Positions 1-6,644 are shown, counted from the stretch's first letter. The stretch is 8,218 nt of DNA from CAZYYO01 sp964650965 (GCA_964650965.1 CAZYYO010000089.1:1-8218); one strand, 5' to 3'. Numbers and translations: made by a program. The notes: generated from the letters alone by a model not told the origin.

Positions 1-140
1 GTGGATAAATCCAGTTCCTTTGCCAGATTTTGCATGGTGAAGCTGGCATATCCCTGGGTTAGAATCATATGCTGTGCTACTGTTAGAATTTCATTTTTTC
101 TGTTTTGACGAATTTGTTCAAAATATGCCGCCTGATCCAT
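1..140 (-). CDS. TetR-family transcriptional regulator, N-terminal part (runs off the left edge)
   Basis: The complementary strand from the ATG at 140-138 encodes about 46 residues, starting MDQAAYFEQIRQNRKNEILT and continuing through a Q-G-Y-A-S-F-T-M-Q-N-L-A-K-E-L-D-L-S pattern. This is the standard TetR N-terminus: helix 1 (I-L-x-x-A), then G-Y/F-x-x-[FT]-T-M and a recognition helix-turn-helix ending in L-x-[IL]-S. The ligand-binding C-terminal domain lies outside the window, so no inducer can be proposed. The start is supported by an AAGGAG ribosome-binding site (150-155 on this strand, 9 bases upstream). It is transcribed divergently from the acetylesterase gene at 281, from a promoter that shares sequence with that gene's promoter. 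A dyad operator next to its own promoter suggests that it represses the esterase and possibly itself. The family call is secure; the target is inferred from position. Confidence 0.85.
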   Translation of the reverse strand, partial: MDQAAYFEQIRQNRKNEILTVAQHMILTQGYASFTMQNLAKELDLS

Positions 141-180
141 GGGTGAATGCTCCTTGTGATTCTTTCGTTTTCTTCTTATG

Positions 181-232
181 ATTATAGCCACAAACAAATA
201 GGATTGCAAATGAAAAACAAAGGTGTTAATAT
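181..232. promoter_or_regulatory. Divergent promoter pair sharing one palindromic -35 hexamer
   Basis: TTGCAA at 204-209 is its own reverse complement. Rightward, a 17-base spacer leads to TAATAT (227-232) with an extended -10 TG at 224-225; a perfect TATAAT also sits at 230-235, but 20 bases away. Leftward, a 17-base spacer leads to a perfect TATAAT on the minus strand (186-181). The one hexamer therefore has ideal spacing in both directions. It would drive the acetylesterase to the right and the TetR gene to the left, and two polymerases could not occupy it at once. The promoter calls are by eye, and the start sites (near 239 and 174) are predicted. Confidence 0.6.
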
Positions 233-263
233 AATGTAAATACTATTAACACACTATTAATAC
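223..263. promoter_or_regulatory. Four-half-site dyad operator (probable TetR-regulator site)
   Basis: Four 8-base half-sites lie symmetrically about base 243: TGTTAATA (224-231), TGTAAATA (235-242), TATTAACA (244-251) and TATTAATA (255-262). Successive sites on each side are 11 bases apart, about one helical turn. Across bases 223-263, 15 of 20 positions per arm are complementary. The longest exact inverted repeat is GTGTTAATA (223-231) with TATTAACAC (244-252). The array covers the -10 and start region of the rightward promoter and ends just before its ribosome-binding site. That position suits repression, and the paired half-sites would suit two repressor dimers. Assignment to the adjacent TetR protein is inference from position. 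Confidence 0.65.
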
Positions 264-280
264 ATTTTAAGGAGGGTTTT

Positions 281-1521
281 ATGTTAGAAGTAGCAAAAAT
301 ATTTCAAAACAACATGATGCTGCAACGTGGGGAAGGCACCAAAGTATATGGAACAGGAGAGGCAGGTAAGACAGTCAGCGTAACCATACAGGGCGTAACA
401 GGAAATGCCCAGGTCAAAGAGGATGGAACCTGGCAGGTTTCGCTGCCACAGTTAGAGGCTTCCAGTGAGGAATGCCTGGTTATTACAGATCAAACAGAGG
501 AAATTCAGCGAAAGCATGTGGCTATTGGAGAAATTTGGATTGGCGGGGGACAGTCCAATATGGAGTTCTGGTTACGTTATGAGAAGCATCGTAAGGATGG
601 AAGCTCTGTCTGTGAGAATCCGGACATTCGCTTCTATGATGTACCTGAAATTGCCTATGAGGGACAGGAAGATGAATTTGACTATCATAATGTAGGAGTG
701 TGGAGAATTGCCAAAGAAGAGGATTTAGACTATTTCTCAGCCATTGGATATTATTTCGCAAAAAATATACAAAAGACACTTCAGGTACCGGTAGCTGTGA
801 TTGGTTGTAATTGGGGCGGAACCACATCCAGCGTATGGATGAGCAGGGAGACCTTAAGGAAGGTAGGACAGCCCTGGATAGATGCTTTCAAGGAGCAGAT
901 GCAGGAAAAGGATATGAATGCTTACTGGAAGGAGCAGCACAATCATCCCATGAATGACACCGGTAATGCACAGTGGACTCCTTTTAATGAAATGATTCTA
1001 CCAGGCACCCCTACTATGGAAGAAATTGGAATAGCAATGAAAAAGATGATGGAGCAGGCAGCTCAGGCGGCACCCCAGGGCAGCAAAGCTGAAAGCACGG
1101 GAGCTAACGAAATGGATTTTGCATCAGCTATGGCGGCCTATCAGCAGAATGTGGCAGTTCAGACACATCCTGGTTGTCTCTATGAGCATATGGTGAAAGC
1201 ACTGGCACCATTTACAGTACGAGGCGTCCTCTGGTATCAGGGAGAAAGTGAAGATGTTCCAGGAAGACAGCTGTTATACCGGGACATGCTGACTGGTCTC
1301 ATTGGGGACTGGCGTTCATTGTGGAGCGATGCTAATATGCCATTTCTCATTGTACAGCTTCCGGGATATCTTAGCTGGATGATGCAGGAGCAGTTGGATT
1401 ATGCCACCATTCGTAGACAGCAGGAGCTGGTGTGTGATTCTGTAGCTGACACCTATTTATGCTCCATTGCAGATGTGGGAGAGCAGTATGATATTCATCC
1501 CAAGGATAAGAAAACCGTTGG
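281..1521 (+). CDS. Sialate/carbohydrate O-acetylesterase, SGNH-hydrolase fold (3' end lost in the assembly gap)
   Basis: The readable part encodes about 413 residues. Family landmarks are an N-terminal beta-rich region (about 1-80), the block I motif G-G-G-Q-S-N-M-E (88-95, nucleophile Ser92), N-W-G-G-T (block II-like), G-V-L-W-Y-Q-G-E-S-E (315-324, typical of the sialate O-acetylesterase/DUF303 group), and D-I-H-P (404-407, the catalytic Asp-x-His block). The enzyme would remove O-acetyl groups from sialic acids or plant-polysaccharide sugars. No signal peptide is visible, so it is probably cytoplasmic and acts on imported sugars. A low-complexity Ala/Gln/Lys-rich stretch precedes the W-Y-Q-G-E motif. 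The start is fixed by AAGGAGG at 269-275, 5 bases upstream. Family members usually continue well past the Asp-x-His block, so the true C-terminus is missing. The frame that happens to read through the Ns to 1675 is not evidence of the end. The substrate (sialate versus xylan or other acetyl ester) is not resolved. Confidence 0.85.
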
Positions 1522-1621
1522 NNNNNNNNNNNNNNNNNNNNNNNNNNNNNNNNNNNNNNNNNNNNNNNNNNNNNNNNNNNNNNNNNNNNNNNNNNNNNNN
1601 NNNNNNNNNNNNNNNNNNNNN
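1522..1621. other. Assembly gap of exactly 100 Ns
   Basis: The run is exactly 100 unknown bases, the usual placeholder for a scaffold join of unknown length. Its true size may be very different. It removes the 3' end of the acetylesterase gene and perhaps further genes or the promoter of the copper operon. Confidence 0.97.
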
Positions 1622-1623
1622 TA

Positions 1624-1704
1624 CAGCCGGCAGGAACCAAAACATCACCTGCAAATGTATCAGACCCGGTTATAATGAACAAAATAGAAATAATCATATC
1701 ATAG
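1624..1704 (+). CDS. Possible C-terminal tail of an unidentified protein entering from the gap
   Basis: One post-gap frame is open for 26 codons and ends at TAG 1702-1704, four bases before the csoR ribosome-binding site. Its translation contains P-A-G-T-K-T-S-P-A-N and ends DPVIMNKIEIIIS, a beta-strand-like protein end. I do not recognise the family. The alternative frame that extends the esterase ends ...HHLQMYQTRL at 1675. Neither resembles the usual C-terminus of acetylesterases of this type. This may be the end of the esterase, the end of another gene hidden in the gap, or non-coding DNA. The call is weak. Confidence 0.25.
   Translation, partial: QPAGTKTSPANVSDPVIMNKIEIIIS
1649..1676 (+). 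promoter_or_regulatory. Candidate promoter for csoR-copA
   Basis: A perfect TATAAT at 1671-1676 is preceded, at a 16-base spacer, by the poor -35 match CTGCAA (1649-1654). It lies 45 bases before the csoR start. I see no clear GC-rich pseudo-palindromic CsoR operator here, and the real promoter could lie in the gap. The site also overlaps the open tail ending at 1704, which lowers confidence. Confidence 0.3.
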
Positions 1705-1720
1705 AACAAGGAGAGCCGTC

Positions 1721-2065
1721 ATGCCAGAGGATAAGAAGGGTGCATTGGAATTAGAAAATGAAACAAAGGAAACCTGTTGCTGCTCCAATAAGCACAAGGA
1801 ACGGGACGAGAAGGAACGGCGAGATCTGATGAATCGCCTGAAGAGAATCGAAGGACAGGTGCGGGGAATTGAGAAAATGCTAGATGACGACATCTATTGC
1901 ACCGATATTCTCATGCAGGTCTCTGCGGTGAATTCCGCATTAAACAGCTTTAATAAGGTTCTTCTTGCTAATCACGTGAAGACCTGTGTGGCAGATAATA
2001 TTCGCCAGGGGAATGATGAAGTGATTGATGAGCTGGTGGTGCTTATGCAGAAACTGATGAAGTAA
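1721..2065 (+). CDS. csoR: Copper-sensing repressor CsoR
   Basis: The 114-residue protein belongs to the CsoR/RcnR (DUF156) family: an all-helical DNA-binding repressor that releases its operator when Cu(I) binds. The signature R-L-K-R-I-E-G-Q-V-R-G-I spans residues 39-50. The Cu(I) ligands of CsoR are all present: Cys60 (in D-I-Y-C-T-D), His85 (in A-N-H-V-K) and Cys89 (in K-T-C-V). This C-H-C set separates it from the nickel/cobalt sensor RcnR and from the persulfide sensor CstR, which lacks the His. Before the core is a charged extension of about 30 residues with three consecutive cysteines (19-21) and a His at 25. The start has a good AAGGAGAG site (1708-1715, 5 bases away). copA follows within 60 bases on the same strand with no terminator between, so the two form an operon, most likely autorepressed and induced by copper. 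Confidence 0.93.
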   Translation: MPEDKKGALELENETKETCCCSNKHKERDEKERRDLMNRLKRIEGQVRGIEKMLDDDIYCTDILMQVSAVNSALNSFNKVLLANHVKTCVADNIRQGNDEVIDELVVLMQKLMK

Positions 2066-2121
2066 CGAAACAGACCATTCATAAGGCGATGGATGAGAAA
2101 GATAAGGATAGGAATAAGAAA

Positions 2122-4704
2122 ATGAAACAATATAATGTTACAGGAATGAGCTGTGCCGCCTGCAGTGCCAGAGTGGAGAAGGCGGTATCTCAGGTGGAAG
2201 GCGTGACAGCCTGTTCCGTAAGTCTACTGACCAATTCCATGGGAGTAGAGGGAAATGTAGACCAGGGGCAAATCATTCAGGCAGTAGAGGATGCAGGTTA
2301 CGGAGCTAGCATCATAGATAAAACAACAGAGGGAAGCAGGAAGGCAAATCAATATGAGGACCTTTTAAAAGATACAGAAAGTCCCAAAATGAAAAAGCGA
2401 CTGATTGCTTCGCTGGTATTGTTGCTGCCATTAATGTATGTCTCTATGGGACATATGATGTGGAATTGGCCGCTGCCCACCTTCTTTACAGGAAATCATG
2501 TGGCAATGGGGTTATTGCAGCTTTTATTATCGGGAATGATTATGGTAATAAATCAGAAATTCTTTATTAGTGGCTGGAAGGGCTTATTGCATAGAGCACC
2601 TAATATGGACACCCTGGTTGCCCTGGGGGCAATGGCATCCTTTGGTTACAGTGTTTTCGCATTATTTGCCATGACACAGGCGGTACTGGCAGGAGATGAT
2701 GCACTTGTAATGAGCTATATGCATGAATTCTATTTCGAATCAGCAGCGATGATACTTACCCTGATTACGGTGGGAAAGCTGTTAGAGACCATTTCCAAAG
2801 GGCGTACCACAGATGCATTGAAGAGTCTGATGAAGCTGGCACCTAAGACGGCTGTGGTACTTTATGATGGCAAGGAGATGGAAGTGCCTATAGAGCAGGT
2901 AAAGGGCGGTGACCGATTCGTAGTGCGTCCGGGAGAACATATTCCTGTAGACGGAATTGTGGTAGAGGGAAGCAGTGCAGTAAATGAAGCTGCACTTACC
3001 GGGGAAAGCATCCCAGTGGATAAGGCAGCAGGAGACGAGGTTTCGGCAGCTACCATGAACCAGTCAGGATTTCTGGTATGTGAGGCAACCCGGGTAGGAG
3101 AAGATACCACGCTGTCTCAGATTATTCAAATGGTCAGTGATGCAGCCGCAACCAAGGCTCCAATCGCTAAGATTGCAGATCGGGTATCCGGGGTATTTGT
3201 TCCGGCAGTGATTGGCATTGCACTGGTTACATTTATCATCTGGATGGTGGCAGGTCAGACCTTTGGTTTCGCACTGGCCAGGGCGATTTCCGTGCTGGTT
3301 ATCAGCTGCCCCTGTGCTTTGGGATTAGCAACTCCGGTGGCTATTATGGTAGGTAACGGCATGGGAGCGAAGAACGGCATTATGTTTAAGACAGCAGCAT
3401 CCCTGGAGGAAACCGGTAAGACCCAGATTGTTGTTCTAGATAAGACGGGAACCATTACTATGGGAGAACCCAGAGTCACAGATTTGTATCCTGTGAATAA
3501 TTGCAGTAGGGAGGAGCTTCTTCGTATCGCATATGCCTTAGAGCATAAGAGCGAACATCCCCTAGCCAAAGCCATTGTACAATTAGCACAGGAAGAGCAA
3601 GTAACTCAGATACCGGAGGTGGGAGATTTCCAGGCCATTTCCGGACGAGGACTATCAGGAGTGCTGGAACATGTTCAGGTTATGGGAGGAAATCTGGAAT
3701 TCCTTCAAGAGCGGGTAACGGTATCAGAAGAAATTCAAAAGCAATCCATTGAGTTGGCCCAAGAAGGAAAGACGCCTTTATTTTTTGCCAGAGATGGAAA
3801 GCTGATTGGTATGGTTGCTGTTGCTGATGTGGTGAAGCCGGATAGTCCAAAAGCCATTGGTGAGCTGAAGAACATGGGAATCCATGTGGTAATGCTTACA
3901 GGTGACAACCAGCAGACAGCCAATGCCATTGGAAAACAGGCAGGCGTAGATGAGGTGGTGGCAGGTGTTCTTCCTGATGGAAAGGAAGCGGTTGTAAGAC
4001 AGCTTCAGCAATATGGCAAGGTTGCCATGGTGGGAGATGGTATCAATGATGCACCAGCTCTTACCAGAGCGGATATGGGAATTGCTATTGGTGCAGGAAC
4101 TGACGTAGCTATTGATGCGGCAGATCTTGTGTTAATGAAAAGCAGCCTTATGGATGTTCCGGCGGCAATTCGTATGAGTAAAGCGACCCTTCGCAATATT
4201 CATCAGAATCTGTTTTGGGCATTCTTTTATAATGTTATCGGTATTCCGCTGGCAGCAGGCTTATGGATTCCAATTTTTGGATGGACCTTAAATCCAATGT
4301 TTGGAGCAGCAGCTATGAGCCTATCTAGCTTCTGTGTTGTTACTAATGCCCTTTGTTTGAATCTGTTTCAAATGTATCATACAGGTAAGGATAAGCCGGG
4401 AAAGAATAGCATTGCAGCAGGCCAGTCTTTGACAAGGAAATCAATAAAATTAGGGAACAAAGAAACACAACAAATAGAAAAGGAGACAAAGAACATGACG
4501 AAAATTAAGGTAACAGGAATGATGTGTGGACACTGTGAGGCACATGTAAAAGAGGCATTAGAAGCATTGCAGGGGGTACAAAGTGCTACAGCAGACCATG
4601 AGGCTGGAATCGTTACGGTAGAGCTGGCAGGGGACGTAAGCCAGGAAGCAATGCAGCAGGCTATTGAGAAGGCGGGCTATGAAGTGACAGGGGTTGTGGA
4701 GTAA
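2122..4704 (+). CDS. copA: Copper-exporting P1B-type ATPase with N- and C-terminal metal-binding domains
   Basis: The 860-residue protein is a membrane pump that exports Cu(I) using ATP. In order: HMA domain 1 (residues 1-68, G-M-S-C-A-A-C at 8-14), transmembrane helices from about residue 94, the actuator T-G-E-S (293-296), the Cu-binding helix with C-P-C (396-398), phosphorylation site D-K-T-G-T (Asp440), nucleotide-binding S-E-H-P (His479), T-G-D (593-595) and G-D-G-I-N-D (638-643). The last helices carry Y-N and M-S-L-S-S motifs, which with C-P-C define the Cu(I) subgroup. A polar linker then leads to a C-terminal HMA domain (from 792, G-M-M-C-G-H-C). I chose ATG 2122 because AGGA (2110-2113) is 8 bases upstream and homologues typically begin M-x-Q-Y-N-V-T-G-M. 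The in-frame ATG at 2089 would add 11 charged residues but has only AAGG two bases away. It is the second gene of the csoR operon. Confidence 0.93.
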   Translation: MKQYNVTGMSCAACSARVEKAVSQVEGVTACSVSLLTNSMGVEGNVDQGQIIQAVEDAGYGASIIDKTTEGSRKANQYEDLLKDTESPKMKKRLIASLVLLLPLMYVSMGHMMWNWPLPTFFTGNHVAMGLLQLLLSGMIMVINQKFFISGWKGLLHRAPNMDTLVALGAMASFGYSVFALFAMTQAVLAGDDALVMSYMHEFYFESAAMILTLITVGKLLETISKGRTTDALKSLMKLAPKTAVVLYDGKEMEVPIEQVKGGDRFVVRPGEHIPVDGIVVEGSSAVNEAALTGESIPVDKAAGDEVSAATMNQSGFLVCEATRVGEDTTLSQIIQMVSDAAATKAPIAKIADRVSGVFVPAVIGIALVTFIIWMVAGQTFGFALARAISVLVISCPCALGLATPVAIMVGNGMGAKNGIMFKTAASLEETGKTQIVVLDKTGTITMGEPRVTDLYPVNNCSREELLRIAYALEHKSEHPLAKAIVQLAQEEQVTQIPEVGDFQAISGRGLSGVLEHVQVMGGNLEFLQERVTVSEEIQKQSIELAQEGKTPLFFARDGKLIGMVAVADVVKPDSPKAIGELKNMGIHVVMLTGDNQQTANAIGKQAGVDEVVAGVLPDGKEAVVRQLQQYGKVAMVGDGINDAPALTRADMGIAIGAGTDVAIDAADLVLMKSSLMDVPAAIRMSKATLRNIHQNLFWAFFYNVIGIPLAAGLWIPIFGWTLNPMFGAAAMSLSSFCVVTNALCLNLFQMYHTGKDKPGKNSIAAGQSLTRKSIKLGNKETQQIEKETKNMTKIKVTGMMCGHCEAHVKEALEALQGVQSATADHEAGIVTVELAGDVSQEAMQQAIEKAGYEVTGVVE
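4480..4704 (+). other. Possible internal translation start giving a free CopZ-like copper chaperone
   Basis: Inside copA, and in frame with it, AAGGAG (4480-4485) stands 9 bases before an ATG (4495). Translation from there gives a 69-residue protein, MTKIKVTGMMCGHCEAHVKE and onward, ending at the copA stop. This is the normal length and layout of a stand-alone CopZ Cu(I) chaperone: M-x-C-x-x-C near the N-terminus and K-A-G-Y near the end. The preceding 60 or so bases are A-rich and encode a polar linker, so they look like an intergenic leader that has become coding. The domain is certain; its separate synthesis is an inference. Confidence 0.45.
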
Positions 4705-4732
4705 ATAATAGAACAAGATACAAGTGATAAAG

Positions 4733-4768
4733 ACAGGATTTCGGACATTGATGGAATCCTGTTTTTTT
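4733..4768 (+). terminator. Rho-independent terminator of the csoR-copA operon
   Basis: ACAGGATT (4733-4740) pairs with AATCCTGT (4755-4762) around a 14-base loop. Seven Ts (4762-4768) follow directly. It begins 28 bases after the copA stop codon, on the strand of the operon. Confidence 0.85.
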
Positions 4769-4800
4769 GTTTGCTGTATGAGTAATGATGCCATTCCTGG

Positions 4801-4830
4801 TTGAAAATATTCAAAAAAACAAGATAATAT
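4801..4830 (+). promoter_or_regulatory. Candidate promoter for the tannase-family gene
   Basis: TTGAAA (4801-4806) is followed by GATAAT (4823-4828, 16-base spacer) or TAATAT (4825-4830, 18-base spacer). The -10 region lies inside the first copy of the ACAAGATAATATGA repeat. A start site near 4836 would give a leader of about 140 bases containing the other two repeats. The region is very A/T-rich, so chance matches are likely. Confidence 0.35.
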
Positions 4831-4925
4831 GACAGTTAAATATATTGTAGAAATTTGCGTAGCAAAAAAACAAGATAATATGATATGAGGTCAAAATAAC
4901 ATGATTCATTACAAGAAAATATGAT
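4812..4925 (+). repeat. Three direct repeats of an ACAAGATAATATGA-type motif upstream of the tannase-family gene
   Basis: Copies start at 4819, 4870 and 4911. The first two are identical over 21 bases (4812-4832 and 4863-4883), which includes the C-A7 run before the core. The third (ACAAGAAAATATGAT, 4911-4925) has one change from the second in the 15-base core. Start-to-start spacings are 51 and 41 bases, close to whole helical turns. A fourth copy, again with one change, lies at 6558-6572 before the transporter gene. The motif is not palindromic; direct, asymmetric sites of this kind suit a monomer-binding activator such as an AraC-type protein, but no such gene is in the window. Confidence 0.6.
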
Positions 4926-4975
4926 ATATGATAATATCAAAACCTTTAGAAATGAGAGTGGAGAGGGACAACAAA

Positions 4976-6535
4976 ATGCTGGAACGGGATAATTACTATT
5001 TTTATGATACAACTAATTTGGTTAAGACAACAGGAATTGAGCATCGAGCAACCCAGGAATATGTTAAGGCTGCATTACAACAGGCATTTCCAAATGAGCA
5101 TTTTGCAGAGATTCATGTTTCCTATAATGATTCCGGACAGTATCAGGCCAAGGCAGGAATTGTAGATCGGTTCTTCGGTGCCGGAAAGCCAATCACAAAC
5201 CTACCTGCTTATTATGAGGTTGAGGTTATCTATTACACAGGCAATTTTAAAGAGCAGTTGATTGTCTGGTCGCCTGTAAAATGGAATGATCGTTTTGCCG
5301 GGACAGCAGGTGGTGGAATTGGAATCGGAGGTCGAACCTATCTTACTGCACCAAACAATACGCAACGTGGATGGACAGTGCCGATGGCAGTTCTCAATGG
5401 ATTTACAGCAGCAACCATTAATGCTGGAAATATTCAAGGATGGAATGATTACACACTGGATAAGCAAACAGGTCATTTTAATCAGGAATTATATGAAAAC
5501 TGGCGTATTCGCAGCACTCATCACATGACCGTCTGGGGAAAGAAAATTGCAGAAATTCTACATAATAGACCCATTAAATATTCTTATATGAATGGCGGGT
5601 CTGGAGGGGGAAGACAATCCTTGATGGAGGTTCAGAATTATCCTCATGATTATGATGGAGTATGGGCTTCCTGCCCTGCTATTAACTGGCACCATTTTAT
5701 TATGGGTGGTTATTGGGCAGAGGTAGTAATGAATGAATATCATCATTTTCTTAATTCTGAGAAAAACCAGTATTTTTTAGAGGCTGCTCAACAAGAAAAT
5801 GGAGGAGCAGAAACCTATTATCATTTAGAAGAATTTAAGGAATTTGATGCCAGACGATATATTGGTGATAAAACAAAGCATGGAATTATTACAGAGTTGG
5901 ATGCGATTGTAATGAATGAAATCCTTGCAGGTCCAAAGATGGCGGACGGAAGCTTCTTATGGTATGGATTTCGACCAGGGGTGAAGAATTGGAACAAGAT
6001 TATTCCCATTGGGACATACTATTATCCTTTGATAGGAAAACGTGCGAAACCATTTCCCCTGGGTCCTATTTATTTAAAATGGATTACCAGAAATCCAAAG
6101 GAACGATTTGAAAAGTTAAATAAACAGCAGTTTTCAGAACTATATAAAATGGGTTTGACAATGTACAAGGATAATTTAGGAGACAATCCCTGTATTGACG
6201 AGTTTGTAAATGCAGGAGGGAAGCTGATGATTGATCATGGAATTGACGACCCATTAATTCCGGTGGACGGAACTCTGGATTATTATCAGCACCTGAAGGA
6301 ACATTTTAAGACAAAGGACAGGTTGGATGAATTTTTAAGACTCTATATTACGCCAGGAGACAGTCATGGAAATTGCTGGGGAAATGGTCCTGGAATTCCG
6401 GTAAATGAAGGTATGAAGGCACTTATCAATTGGGTGGAAAAGAAAGAAGCACCAGAAGAAATTCGCAAAATCCGAGTAAACAGTAAAACGGGTGAACTGC
6501 TAGAGGAAGGGAAACAACGCCCCTACAGAAAATAG
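4976..6535 (+). CDS. Tannase/feruloyl esterase family hydrolase, probably cytoplasmic
   Basis: The 519-residue protein matches the tannase and feruloyl esterase family (alpha/beta hydrolases that cut gallate, ferulate or related esters). The nucleophile elbow is N-G-G-S-G-G-G-R-Q-S-L-M-E (Ser209), followed by Y-P-H-D-Y-D-G-V-W-A-S-C-P-A, a close relative of the family's Y-P-x-D-[FY]-D-G-I. The acid is probably Asp425 in H-G-I-D-D-P-L-I-P, and the base His464 in T-P-G-D-S-H-G-N-C-W-G-N-G-P-G. The cysteines that normally flank the Ser and His (C-S and H-C) are both Gly here. No signal peptide is seen. I prefer ATG 4976, which has GGAGAGGGA just upstream (4960-4968). The in-frame ATG at 4928 lacks a ribosome-binding site and abuts a regulatory repeat. 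A GPH symporter gene follows 109 bases later, which points to imported ester-linked glycosides as substrates. The exact acyl group is unknown. Confidence 0.82.
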   Translation: MLERDNYYFYDTTNLVKTTGIEHRATQEYVKAALQQAFPNEHFAEIHVSYNDSGQYQAKAGIVDRFFGAGKPITNLPAYYEVEVIYYTGNFKEQLIVWSPVKWNDRFAGTAGGGIGIGGRTYLTAPNNTQRGWTVPMAVLNGFTAATINAGNIQGWNDYTLDKQTGHFNQELYENWRIRSTHHMTVWGKKIAEILHNRPIKYSYMNGGSGGGRQSLMEVQNYPHDYDGVWASCPAINWHHFIMGGYWAEVVMNEYHHFLNSEKNQYFLEAAQQENGGAETYYHLEEFKEFDARRYIGDKTKHGIITELDAIVMNEILAGPKMADGSFLWYGFRPGVKNWNKIIPIGTYYYPLIGKRAKPFPLGPIYLKWITRNPKERFEKLNKQQFSELYKMGLTMYKDNLGDNPCIDEFVNAGGKLMIDHGIDDPLIPVDGTLDYYQHLKEHFKTKDRLDEFLRLYITPGDSHGNCWGNGPGIPVNEGMKALINWVEKKEAPEEIRKIRVNSKTGELLEEGKQRPYRK

Positions 6536-6557
6536 AGAACATTTTCTGGGGAACCTG

Positions 6558-6572
6558 ACAAGATTATATGAT
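6558..6572 (+). repeat. Fourth copy of the ACAAGATAATATGAT-type motif, upstream of the transporter gene
   Basis: ACAAGATTATATGAT differs at one of 15 bases from the copy at 4870-4884. It lies 22 bases after the stop of the tannase-family gene and 72 bases before the transporter start. Its reuse here suggests that the two genes answer to the same regulator. The rest of 6536-6631 is A/T-rich; I see no convincing terminator, so read-through from the upstream gene is also possible. Confidence 0.5.
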
Positions 6573-6644
6573 AAAAAAAGCAAAATGTAAGGATACAATT
6601 TCTAGAAGAGTTTAATAGTATAGAAATACATAAAGGAGGCGGCT

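Noticed and set aside
1522..1675. Extension of the acetylesterase through the Ns to a stop at 1675
   Set aside because: The Ns are a placeholder of unknown length, so frame cannot be carried across them. The post-gap residues do not look like an esterase C-terminus.
2089..2121. ATG 2089 as the copA start
   Set aside because: The only purine-rich site is two bases away, and the added 11 residues are charged and outside the metal-binding domain. ATG 2122 has AGGA at a normal distance. It remains possible.
2383..2389. CCCAAAA, resembling the slippery heptamer used for programmed frameshifting in E. coli copA, located soon after the first metal-binding domain
   Set aside because: The reading frame is CCC AAA ATG, whereas -1 slippage needs the phase C CCA AAA. 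The phase is wrong, so this is taken as chance.
2862..4196. Long antisense open frames inside copA
   Set aside because: They lack ribosome-binding sites and recognisable motifs, and are explained by the codon composition of the copA frame on the other strand.
4812..4925. The repeats as a small CRISPR array
   Set aside because: The copies are short, A/T-rich and imperfect with unequal spacing (51 and 41), and a further copy lies 1.6 kb away before another gene. No cas genes are present.
4922..4939. Small inverted repeat TGATAT-N6-ATATCA as an operator
   Set aside because: The arms are only six A/T-rich bases in very A/T-rich DNA and partly overlap the third direct repeat, so chance is the simpler explanation.
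4928..4975. ATG 4928 (or 4952) as the start of the tannase-family gene
   Set aside because: ATG 4928 has no ribosome-binding site and directly abuts the third regulatory repeat. ATG 4976 has GGAGAGGGA at a normal distance.
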